64,000 nucleotides of DNA from positions 3,596,001 to 3,660,000 of the forward strand of contig NZ_CP147846.1 of assembly GCF_037327425.1 (NCBI RefSeq), in the 5' to 3' direction. The notes under the pieces were generated by a model that did not search any database, was not told the origin of the DNA, and saw nothing but the letters and a program-made list of their open reading frames with translations. Below are positions 57,012 through 64,000 of this stretch, piece after piece. Positions within the stretch are counted from its first letter, which is position 1. Every line of letters begins with the position of its first letter. Made by a program: the position numbers and the translations under genes. This stretch comes from Rhodococcus sovatensis. GTDB taxonomy: Bacteria; Actinomycetota; Actinomycetes; Mycobacteriales; Mycobacteriaceae.

Positions 57012-58180
57012 TGTGCTGCTCTTACGATTTCGTCGAGTTCGCGACGGTAGATTCGATAGACCCGGTGCGGCGACTGCTCCACACGAGTGAGCAGCGACCC
57101 CTTCATCCACGGACTGTCTTCGAGCACGGGCGCCGCTTCCACTCGCGTGTATCCACGATCCTTCATCCGCTGCGACATTTCCATGATCAGTAGCGATGCC
57201 ACCGCACGATCAGGGCATTCCGGATCGACGAACAGCATGTCCACGCGCACCCCGTCGACCACGTCTCGACGTCGACGCTTCACGTGCCAGAGCGTGGCGA
57301 GGTCACGCATCCATCTCGACGAATGCCGAGAGGCACGCAGCGCAGCGGTATTCGCGTCCGGAATGGCCATCAGAAACCCGACCGGCTTGCCGTCCAGTTC
57401 GGCCAGCAGAGTGAGCTTACGGTCGAGGATGGGAAGCATCATCTTCAGTAGCTCGAGAAACTCGGCGTACGACAACGGCGAGAATCCCCAGAAGTTCGTG
57501 AATGTGCGGTTGTACAGAGTCTGCACGATTCGCGCGTCACTACGCAGGTTCCGATACTTCATCGTGCGAAAAGTGACTTCCGAACGCGCTTTGACCTTCT
57601 CGAAGATCTGAAGGTGGCGCTTGTACTCGGGACGTTTGTAGAGCATGTACGGGTCGTCGAACAGGTAGCTGTAGAAGTCCTTGGCGCCGACCAAACCCCA
57701 CTTCTCGAAATGCTCTGCGTAATAGAGCGGGTTGTGAGGCATACCGATTAGCGGAAGCTTCGGAGCCTCGTCCACGACGATGCCCGCGCTGTAGAACATC
57801 GAGGGACTGAACGGTCCGGACATCGATGCCAGACCCCGATCCGCAAGCCACCCGGACGCCGCGTCCAACAGTAAGTTCGCCACGTCTTGGTCCTCGACCG
57901 CTTCGTAGAAGCCGAAGAATCCGATGGACTCCCTGGTGTATTCGGTGAAGCTCAGATCATGAATTGCGACCACGCGACCGACCGGTAGGTCACCGTCGCG
58001 AGCGACGAAGGCCCCGATGGTGCGTGTGGCCGCCACGGCTGCCGGCGGCTTCCTCAACACACGATCGATGTCCATCGCCTCGTCAGGCAGACCGTAAGGA
58101 TCGGATCGGTAGATCTCGGTCGAGACCGACCGAAAGTCCGACCATTCACCCCGTGTGGTGACTTCTCTGACTGTGATCAT
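57008..58180 (-). CDS. GNAT-like acyltransferase, function unknown
   Basis: A 390-residue protein with two GNAT-type halves. The N-terminal part (FRSVSTEIYRSDPYGLPDEA, then VGRVVAIHDLSFTEY) and the C-terminal part (RKLTLLAELDGKPVGFLMAI and LLIMEMSQRMKDRGYTRVEA) fit the actinobacterial and proteobacterial family often annotated N-acetyltransferase or hypothetical, found near lipid genes. ATG 58180 overlaps the psd stop by four bases and its own stop overlaps the transporter start. Between a phospholipid decarboxylase and an exporter, transfer of an acyl group to an amine lipid is a reasonable guess. Confidence 0.7.
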   Translation of the reverse strand: MITVREVTTRGEWSDFRSVSTEIYRSDPYGLPDEAMDIDRVLRKPPAAVAATRTIGAFVARDGDLPVGRVVAIHDLSFTEYTRESIGFFGFYEAVEDQDVANLLLDAASGWLADRGLASMSGPFSPSMFYSAGIVVDEAPKLPLIGMPHNPLYYAEHFEKWGLVGAKDFYSYLFDDPYMLYKRPEYKRHLQIFEKVKARSEVTFRTMKYRNLRSDARIVQTLYNRTFTNFWGFSPLSYAEFLELLKMMLPILDRKLTLLAELDGKPVGFLMAIPDANTAALRASRHSSRWMRDLATLWHVKRRRRDVVDGVRVDMLFVDPECPDRAVASLLIMEMSQRMKDRGYTRVEAAPVLEDSPWMKGSLLTRVEQSPHRVYRIYRRELDEIVRAAQ

Positions 58181-58920
58181 CGTTCCTCTTCGGGGGGTGA
58201 GAGTTCGTCGACAGAGATCGGTGACGTGGCCACCACCGTGTGTCCCGCCAGGACGTACTGCCCTGGCACCACGTCGATTTCGGTGACGAGCTCGTCGGGC
58301 AGGAAGACATCGCACTGGGAACCGAAGCGGATCATTCCGTACTGCTCCCCACGCGAAACCACGTCACCGACGTCGACGTGTGCAACGATCCTGTCAACCC
58401 ACAAGTCGGCAATCTGGGTCACGGTGACAACCGCTCCAGACTCGTGCTCGACAGCAATGGTCAGTCGTTCGTTGGTGAACAAGTAGTCGCAACCGTCGTC
58501 GTACGGGGTATGTCTGGTGATGAGGTTGGCGCCGATTCGGGCCATCGATCGATTGACCGGGGCCGCAGATCGGTGTTGCCGCAATGTGATCGTTCCCGAA
58601 ATCGGAACTCGGTTGCGATGAACGGAGTACTCGGTCATGTAGATACCCACCAGGTATCCGCTCGCCGTGGTGCTCACACTGGTGAACTCCTCGAGAGGGA
58701 TGGTTCGCCCCTTTTTCACCGCATGCGGAATATCGCCCTTTTCGATCCGCTTGACGTACGTGACGAATCCGTCGGCAGGCGCAACGATCGACTTCGTATC
58801 GGCAGGCGGTGATCTGTCCGGATCTCGAAAGAAGAATCGAAGTCGCCAGTACAGAAAGAGCCCGATGAATCCTAGAAGGGCAGCCGCTGAGCCGACCGCC
58901 CATCTGCCCACTGCATTCAT
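58177..58920 (-). CDS. psd: Phosphatidylserine decarboxylase proenzyme (short type)
   Basis: A 247-residue decarboxylase of the short, archaeal-like class. A membrane segment lies at about residues 10-30, VAPADG at 46-51, YSVHRNRVP at 99-107, and the self-cleavage site is Gly200-Ser201 in IRFGSQCDVFLP. Cleavage there makes the pyruvoyl cofactor. The enzyme converts phosphatidylserine to phosphatidylethanolamine in the membrane. No pssA is adjacent, which is unusual. ATG 58920 was chosen because the longer frame would run through a perfect 30-base palindrome that looks like an operator. Confidence 0.9.
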   Translation of the reverse strand: MNAVGRWAVGSAAALLGFIGLFLYWRLRFFFRDPDRSPPADTKSIVAPADGFVTYVKRIEKGDIPHAVKKGRTIPLEEFTSVSTTASGYLVGIYMTEYSVHRNRVPISGTITLRQHRSAAPVNRSMARIGANLITRHTPYDDGCDYLFTNERLTIAVEHESGAVVTVTQIADLWVDRIVAHVDVGDVVSRGEQYGMIRFGSQCDVFLPDELVTEIDVVPGQYVLAGHTVVATSPISVDELSPPEEER

Positions 58921-58948
58921 GAGTACCGCTGTTCGTCGACAGCCTCGG

Positions 58949-58978
58949 ACCAGCTTACGAACGCGTTCGTAAGCTGGT
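58949..58978. promoter_or_regulatory. Perfect 30-bp palindrome upstream of psd
   Basis: Both 15-base halves match exactly (ACCAGCTTACGAACG and CGTTCGTAAGCTGGT) with no spacer. It ends 28 bases before the psd ATG. The centre TTACGAACGCGTTCGTAA has the form of a TetR-family operator. It probably controls the psd-GNAT-MmpL operon; the regulator is not nearby. Confidence 0.8.
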
Positions 58979-59115
58979 CTCGGACCGGCCTCGGGCACAT
59001 ACCGATAGCGCCGCATACCACGTAGAAGCCCAGGGAAAGAACGGCATTGACGGACTCTGCCCGGACGTCGATGTCGCGCAATCGAACCGATGACGGTTCA
59101 TGTCTGTCGATCACG

Positions 59116-60354
59116 TCATTCCACGGACACGGGAGTGAGAGTCTTCAGCTCGGCCTTCCTGAAGTACAACTCGAAGAGCCTTCGGTGATCACACCAGGAG
59201 CCGTCGTGATCGACGGGAAATATTGCTTCCGGCTTGTGCACCAACCGCATGAGCTTGTCGATGTTGTCCGCCAGCATGGTCTCGGCGAATTTCGGCGAGA
59301 TGCGCACGCTCACACGTTCGACGAATTCCTCCCAGCTGACGAGATCGAGACCGAGCAATTCCGCGTACAGGTCGTGGCCGTACCCGGTGGTATTGCTCGG
59401 GAGCAACCGGGCAAGCGGATGGCTGTGGAGTGCGTTGCCTGCCATCACGTCGCAGATCACATCCACCGGTACGTAATTCATGCCGGGACCGTCCCAGATC
59501 GCGCCACACGCGATCGCGACCTCGACGATTCGCCAAAAGCTGTACGCCCGACCGGGATCGAGACCGAGTTCGGTACTTCCGAGGATGTACGGTGCCTCGC
59601 AGAGCGTCACCGAATAGGTATCCGACACCGACAGCCAACCGAGGAGAGCTGCGTTCACCCACTTCATCTGCGCATAGCCGGAATACCACCAGGAGTCGGG
59701 GCGACGGAAGTCATCCGGCCTCTGATAGAGATGCCCGCCGATGCTTCCGACATAGGTAAGGTGCTTGCGCGCAGAAACGACAGTGAACTCGAGAATGCGC
59801 AGAACACTGATGAACCAGTCCTCGCGCAGCTCTACGTAGCTTTCGGTGTAATCGGTCGAGCTGGCACAGTTGAACACCTGTCCGACGTCCGTGGCCAACT
59901 CGAAATAGCGTTCCTTGTCCAGACCGAACCGAAATTTCGTCGGTGTGCCCTCTACGATGCGAATCTTGCGTGCGTCGACCTCGATCGAATACATGTCGAA
60001 GGTGCGCTGCAATCGTTCTTCAGCAGTCTGCTCCTCGGTGGGACGGACAACTGCCCACACCGTCTCGACCCGTGAATCCCGGGTCAATCTCCCGATCAGG
60101 TGGGCACCGAGGAATCCATTGGCACCGAACACCATTGCGGTGTCGGTCCGCGGTGGGGGCATTTCTGCCACACGGCGACGAGTCTGCTCATCGATATGCG
60201 GACGCAATGCCGTCGGATCGCCGTTGCTGAGCGCAACGATGTCCGCGTATTTGCCGTCGAAACGTAACCCTGGACATTCCGAGCTGATCAATGCGTCCGC
60301 GTGCGGCCACTTGGGCCGTAGAGAACCGTCCCCGAGAAGTTCGTCGAAGTACAC
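59116..60354 (-). CDS. Stand-alone thioester reductase (SDR, NAD_binding_4)
   Basis: A 412-residue extended short-chain dehydrogenase of the thioester-reductase type found at the end of carboxylic acid reductases and NRPSs, here without adenylation or carrier domains. The NADP loop is MVFGANGFLGAHLIGRL (about 74-90), the catalytic triad is Ser204 in YVGSIGG with Tyr227 and Lys231 in GYAQMKW. It reduces an acyl thioester to aldehyde or alcohol. Start GTG 60354 has GGAGG five bases upstream. It points the same way as psd, 195 bases away, but across the palindrome, so it is likely a separate transcript. Confidence 0.85.
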   Translation of the reverse strand: MYFDELLGDGSLRPKWPHADALISSECPGLRFDGKYADIVALSNGDPTALRPHIDEQTRRRVAEMPPPRTDTAMVFGANGFLGAHLIGRLTRDSRVETVWAVVRPTEEQTAEERLQRTFDMYSIEVDARKIRIVEGTPTKFRFGLDKERYFELATDVGQVFNCASSTDYTESYVELREDWFISVLRILEFTVVSARKHLTYVGSIGGHLYQRPDDFRRPDSWWYSGYAQMKWVNAALLGWLSVSDTYSVTLCEAPYILGSTELGLDPGRAYSFWRIVEVAIACGAIWDGPGMNYVPVDVICDVMAGNALHSHPLARLLPSNTTGYGHDLYAELLGLDLVSWEEFVERVSVRISPKFAETMLADNIDKLMRLVHKPEAIFPVDHDGSWCDHRRLFELYFRKAELKTLTPVSVE

Positions 60355-60602
60355 TTGGCCTCCATACAGTTTGACTTCCGGTCAGGAAGCAACGGAATCA
60401 TATGCGTCGAGGAAACGCTCCAGGTTCCTTTCTTTCGATGTTTATGACTGCTGCTATATCCAGCGGCGCACGGATGGGTGACTTCACAATCTCCACAGCC
60501 TCGGGGCCCGTCCGTCGCGGCACAATATGGACAATGCAGCGAATTCGGGCGCGGCACAAACGAAAAGGTGACACGGATCGTTCGGAGAGGTTCAATCGGA
60601 AC

Positions 60603-62555
60603 ATGACGGCAGCGCAGCCACACCCGCTCTTGCAACCAGGGCGCGACCCGAGCGGCGGTGAAGCGGCACTGACGTGGAGCGCTATTGCGAAAGAAGAACC
60701 GCGCTATCCGAAAGTCTCGGTCGCTGCCGACGTCCGGATCCCGATGAGCGACGGCGTCGTACTCCGCGCCTACGTCTTTCGGCCTGCCGATGCGGCGGGT
60801 CATGCTGTCGCGGGCGACTTTCCCGCCGTGCTCACTCTCACCCCGTACAACAAGTTGCTGATCAAGGGTGTCGACACTGTCCTCAACGCTCCCGTCTTCG
60901 GGCCGCTGATCCGAACGCTGTCGCGCCGATTCGATCTCACCGGCACCCCGTTCGACGGCATCACCGAGATCACTCGGGTTGTCGCGGGCGGAGCCGCCGA
61001 TGTCGGGGCAGTCAACAGGCACCTGGTCCGCAGCGGCTACGTGCAGGTGATCGTCGACGTCCGAGGAACCGGGTCTTCGACTGGAACGTGGGACGTTCTC
61101 GGACTACGGGAGCAGCAGGATTCGCTGGAGACCATCGAATGGATCAGCGCCCAGTCGTGGTGCAACGGCCGTATCGGAATGGCGGGCATCTCGTACTCTG
61201 CGATCAACGCGCTCCAGGCCGCAGCGAAACGTCCGGCTGGACTGCAGGCAGTGTTCGCGGTCGAAGGATCGGTCGACATCGTCCGCGAGATCTTCGCGAC
61301 AGGTGGGGCGCCGTCGCTGTTCATCCCGCTGTGGCTGACCGCCGTCAACGGACTCAAATGGGTGCCGTCCGTCCGCGACCTCGATGTCGCCACTTGGTTG
61401 CGCGATCGGCTCTCCTCTCCTGCGACCGATCTTCTCGACCTCGCCAGGGGGTTCGTCTCGGGCGGTGACCGAAGGATCTACGACGATCCCTACTACGACA
61501 CCATCGACGCCGACATCGAAGACATCGAAGCCCCGACCTTCGTCTACGGGTGCTGGCACGACATCTTCGGCGGCGCCGCACCCGACATCTACAACCGCCT
61601 CGCACTCGAGCGAGGGCGAGGGCACAAGCAACTACTGGTCGGCGACGGATACCACGCCAATCCAGGCGTCGGCTTCGGCGAACCTCGGTTTCCCCCGCGG
61701 CTGGACGTGTTGGAGCGCGCATGGTTCGACCGATGGCTGCGCGACGAGGACAACGGCATCGAGAAGTACGGTCCGGTCACCCTCCGGCAGCAAGGTGGTG
61801 GCTGGACGGCGCACGGAAGATTCCCAGCGCCACACGCCGAGCCGAGACGGTTGTACTTGTCCGCTGTATCGTCCGGTAGCGCACCGCACGCGGTGGCCGA
61901 CGGAAGCCTGCATGCCAACGCCGACACGTCTGCCGGAACGTTCTCTGTCCGACCGAACCTACGGTCGGTGATCTCACGTGACACCACGCAGGTCCTCGCG
62001 GGTGTGACTGCTGTACTCGGCGGTGGCTTCACCTACGACAACCGGTTCGCCGAAAAAGGTGCCATCACCTTCACCACGGGAATCGCCGACGCCGACACCG
62101 TGATCTCGGGGCCGATGAACCTCCACCTGCTCGTCGTGTGCCATGCACCCGAGGCGCTCTGGGCGATCATGGTGTGCGACGTCGACCCGAGCGGCCAATC
62201 GACTGTTCTGACGAACGGTGCGCTCCTCGCCTCCCGCAGGGCCGTCGACGACGAGCTCTCACTGTTCGCGCCGAACGGCGACTACACGCGGCCCCATCAC
62301 CCCTTGACCGAGAGCACATTGCTGCCGGTGCCGATCGGCGAGACCATCGTTCTCGACATCGACCTGCTCACCACGGAGGCCCGCATCGAAACAGGGCATC
62401 GGCTTCGCGTCGACATCTTCGCAACCGACGCGCCCCGTTTCATGCCGATCTTGCCCGACCTCCTCCGCACCCAAGCCAAAGCGCAGGACGTGGTGATCGA
62501 CGCCGAGAGCCCCAGCTTTCTCGTCGTCCCCCTACTCGGCGAACCTGGCTGGTAG
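60603..62555 (+). CDS. CocE/NonD-family alpha/beta hydrolase
   Basis: A 650-residue hydrolase of X-Pro-dipeptidyl-peptidase/cocaine-esterase type. The N-terminal alpha/beta domain holds Ser197 in GMAGISYSAI and His351 in GDGYHANPG; a C-terminal jelly-roll domain runs from about residue 400 to 650. No signal peptide is visible. Such enzymes cleave esters, amides or acyl-peptides. ATG 60603 (MTAAQPHPLLQ) was chosen; the frame is open from 60402, but the extra part looks unlike the family. It is divergent from the thioester reductase across 248 bases, and followed after nine bases by another hydrolase. Confidence 0.88.
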   Translation: MTAAQPHPLLQPGRDPSGGEAALTWSAIAKEEPRYPKVSVAADVRIPMSDGVVLRAYVFRPADAAGHAVAGDFPAVLTLTPYNKLLIKGVDTVLNAPVFGPLIRTLSRRFDLTGTPFDGITEITRVVAGGAADVGAVNRHLVRSGYVQVIVDVRGTGSSTGTWDVLGLREQQDSLETIEWISAQSWCNGRIGMAGISYSAINALQAAAKRPAGLQAVFAVEGSVDIVREIFATGGAPSLFIPLWLTAVNGLKWVPSVRDLDVATWLRDRLSSPATDLLDLARGFVSGGDRRIYDDPYYDTIDADIEDIEAPTFVYGCWHDIFGGAAPDIYNRLALERGRGHKQLLVGDGYHANPGVGFGEPRFPPRLDVLERAWFDRWLRDEDNGIEKYGPVTLRQQGGGWTAHGRFPAPHAEPRRLYLSAVSSGSAPHAVADGSLHANADTSAGTFSVRPNLRSVISRDTTQVLAGVTAVLGGGFTYDNRFAEKGAITFTTGIADADTVISGPMNLHLLVVCHAPEALWAIMVCDVDPSGQSTVLTNGALLASRRAVDDELSLFAPNGDYTRPHHPLTESTLLPVPIGETIVLDIDLLTTEARIETGHRLRVDIFATDAPRFMPILPDLLRTQAKAQDVVIDAESPSFLVVPLLGEPGW

Positions 62556-62564
62556 AGAAGACAC

Positions 62565-63467
62565 ATGCAGTCGCGTACCGGTTTCGCGCCGTCGAACGAT
62601 ATCGAGCTCGCCTACGAGGACATGGGCAATCCCGACGATCCCGTCGTGCTGATGATCATGGGTCTGAGTGCCCAGATGACGCTGTGGCCGACGGAGTTTT
62701 GTGAACGTATCGTCGAACAGGGCTTTCGGGTCATTCGCTTCGACAACCGTGACATCGGTCTGTCGACCAAGATGGACGGTCAACGCATCGAAGGATCTGC
62801 TCTGCTGAGGCTCCTCCGCACCCAGCTAGGCGCGTCGAGCAGGGTTCCCTACACCCTCGAGGACATGGCCCTCGACGCGAAGGGCCTCCTCGACTACCTC
62901 GAGATACAGCGCGTCCACGTCGTCGGCGCGTCCATGGGCGGAATGATCGCGCAGGTATTCGCTGGGCTGTATCCCGAACGCGTACTCAGCACCGGCATCA
63001 TCTTCTCCAGCACCAACGAAGCCTTCCTACCGCCACCGGACCCACGCGCACTGCTCCCCCTGATGAAGGGACCCGGCCCGGGCGCAAGCCGCGAGCAGAT
63101 CATCGCGCATTCGGCCAACACCCGACGCATCATCGGCAGTCCGGCGTACCCCACGCCGATGGAGGAACTCCTCGTCACCGCAGGCGAAATGTACGACCGC
63201 AATTACAATCCTGCCGGCGCACTGCGACACATGGCTGCAGTGACCGGCACCGGAAGCCTTCGCCGCATTGCGGCGCAAATCGCGGCACCGACCGTCGTGA
63301 TCCACGGCCGCGCGGACCGCCTCATGCGTCCGAGCGGCGGCAAAGCCATCGCCCGGGCTGTCAAAGGCTCGTCGCTCCACCTCATCGGCGGCATGGGCCA
63401 CGATCTGCCGCGGCCGTTGTGGGACGAAATCCTCGGTGAGCTAGCGGCGAACTTCGCGAGGGTGTGA
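62565..63467 (+). CDS. Alpha/beta-fold hydrolase
   Basis: A 300-residue hydrolase. The nucleophile is Ser123 in VVGASMGGMIAQVFA, the oxyanion region is MIMGLSAQMTLWP, and the catalytic His279 is in GGMGHDLPRP. The DNRDIGLSTKMDG strand is typical of the group annotated as esterase or aclacinomycin methylesterase-like. It begins nine bases after the CocE-like gene and probably shares its mRNA. Substrate unknown. Confidence 0.88.
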   Translation: MQSRTGFAPSNDIELAYEDMGNPDDPVVLMIMGLSAQMTLWPTEFCERIVEQGFRVIRFDNRDIGLSTKMDGQRIEGSALLRLLRTQLGASSRVPYTLEDMALDAKGLLDYLEIQRVHVVGASMGGMIAQVFAGLYPERVLSTGIIFSSTNEAFLPPPDPRALLPLMKGPGPGASREQIIAHSANTRRIIGSPAYPTPMEELLVTAGEMYDRNYNPAGALRHMAAVTGTGSLRRIAAQIAAPTVVIHGRADRLMRPSGGKAIARAVKGSSLHLIGGMGHDLPRPLWDEILGELAANFARV

Positions 63468-63504
63468 GCTGGCGGGCCGGGGCTCGCAGGGTCGGGTCCG
63501 GAGG

Positions 63505-63618
63505 GACCGAATGTCTATTTCAGTCACTCAGAGTGAGCGAATGCCTGTTTCAGTCACTCAGAGTGACCGAATGTCTGTTTCAGTCACTCAGAGTGAGCGA
63601 ATGTCTATTTCGGTCACC
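63505..63618. repeat. Four tandem 30-bp repeats
   Basis: Units begin at 63505, 63535, 63565 and 63595 with GA(C/G)CGAATG and contain TTTC(A/G)GTCACTCAGAGT. GTGACCGAA and TTCAGTCAC form an imperfect dyad in the third unit. They are variants of the 3.7-kb and 19.6-kb elements and again lie between convergent genes. Confidence 0.92.
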
Positions 63619-63635
63619 CCTGGGGCGGGCACAAA

Positions 63636-63671
63636 ACAAGGCCGGCACCCCCTCGGGGGCGCCGGCCTTGT
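63636..63671 (-). terminator. Terminator of the rplA transcript
   Basis: ACAAGGCCGGC and GCCGGCCTTGT form the stem, with inner CCCC/GGGG pairs. In the minus direction a TTTTGTGCCC stretch follows. It lies 16 bases after the rplA stop. Confidence 0.8.
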
Positions 63672-63686
63672 GGAGTTCGAGCAGAC

Positions 63687-64000
63687 TCAGCTCTCGTCGA
63701 GCTCGAGCAGGTTGCGCGTACGAGTCGGATCGACGGGGATTCCCGGTCCGGTGGTCGTCGAGACCACGATCTTCTTGACGTAGCGGCCCTTCGCGGAGGA
63801 CGGCTTGACGCGGAGGATCTCGTCGAGTGCTGCGCCGTAGTTCTCCACCAGCTTGGTGTCGTCGAACGACGCCTTGCCGATGACGAAGTGCAGGTTAGCC
63901 TGCTTGTCGACGCGGAAGTTGATCTTTCCGCCCTTGATGTCGTTGACAGCCTTGGTCACGTCGTTGGTGACTGTGCCCGTCTTCGGGTTCGGCATCAGGC
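63687..64000 (-). CDS. rplA: Ribosomal protein uL1 (C-terminal part)
   Basis: The last 103 codons or so of L1; the gene continues past the right edge. MPNPKTGTVTNDVTKAV, just inside the edge, is the conserved centre of L1, followed by GGKINFRVDKQANLHFVIG and SSAKGRYVKKIVVSTTTGPG. L1 binds 23S rRNA near the E site and regulates its own mRNA. rplK should lie upstream, outside the window. Its terminator is the hairpin at 63636-63671. Confidence 0.97.
   Translation of the reverse strand, partial: LMPNPKTGTVTNDVTKAVNDIKGGKINFRVDKQANLHFVIGKASFDDTKLVENYGAALDEILRVKPSSAKGRYVKKIVVSTTTGPGIPVDPTRTRNLLELDES

Noticed and set aside
60402..60602. N-terminal extension of the CocE-like hydrolase
   Set aside because: The extra 67 residues are unlike the family and cover the divergent promoter region; ATG 60603 fits better.

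Overview
This 64 kb window is chromosomal DNA of a high-GC actinomycete of the order Mycobacteriales, most likely Rhodococcus in the broad sense. The basis is protein-level resemblance: RpoB and RpoC of mycobacterial type, a complete mce operon with yrbE permeases, a BioY cluster behind a BioQ-like operator, an rplJ-rplL pair next to an Mkl-type ATPase, and several MmpL transporters. No rRNA, tRNA or CRISPR array was found.

Layout. 1-3.1 kb: minus-strand biotin uptake operon (bioY, short AMP-ligase, thiolase, start of bioM). 3.2-8.4 kb: small metabolic genes (SixA-like phosphatase, LLM oxidoreductase, VOC protein, EEP-domain protein, secreted cholesterol-oxidase-like GMC flavoprotein). 8.5-11.4 kb: an MFS exporter gene cut by a complete IS4-family element with a 10-bp target duplication. 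11.5-19.1 kb: rpoC and rpoB on the minus strand. 19.1-20.4 kb: a long divergent gap full of repeats. 20.4-31.3 kb: a plus-strand lipid operon: mycocerosic-acid-synthase-like reducing polyketide synthase, alpha-oxoamine synthase, small unknown reading frame, MmpL transporter, GNAT acyltransferase. 31.5-36.1 kb: an accessory patch with a 5'-truncated kinase, a small membrane-protein gene split by an IS21-family element (4-bp target duplication), and a TetR regulator divergent from two tiny membrane proteins. 36.6-40.8 kb: a membrane GGDEF protein and an aminotransferase fused to an acyl-ACP-reductase-like domain. 41.0-53.0 kb: mkl-yrbEA-yrbEB-mceA-F plus two Mce-associated genes. 53.3-54.6 kb: rplL, rplJ and a probable L10 leader. 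54.8-60.4 kb: phosphatidylserine decarboxylase, GNAT-like protein and RND/MmpL transporter in one operon behind a perfect 30-bp palindrome, and a stand-alone thioester reductase. 60.6-63.5 kb: two hydrolases. 63.7-64 kb: the 3' end of rplA.

How the genes work together. The most interesting block is the PKS operon. Its PKS has KS-AT-DH-ER-KR-ACP but no release domain, and it is followed after one base by an enzyme of the serine-palmitoyltransferase/KBL family, then by a lipid exporter and an N-acyltransferase. The simplest reading is a route in which a polyketide acyl chain is released by decarboxylative condensation with an amino acid, giving a sphingoid-like amino-ketone lipid that is then N-acylated and exported. 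This is inference. Two other loci (aminotransferase-reductase fusion; Psd-GNAT-MmpL with thioester reductase) also point to envelope lipid or lipid-amine chemistry.

A dispersed, partly palindromic repeat with about 30-bp periodicity and a core like GTGACCGAATGAGTCGTTCG occurs in three intergenic gaps (3.7, 19.6-19.9 and 63.5 kb).
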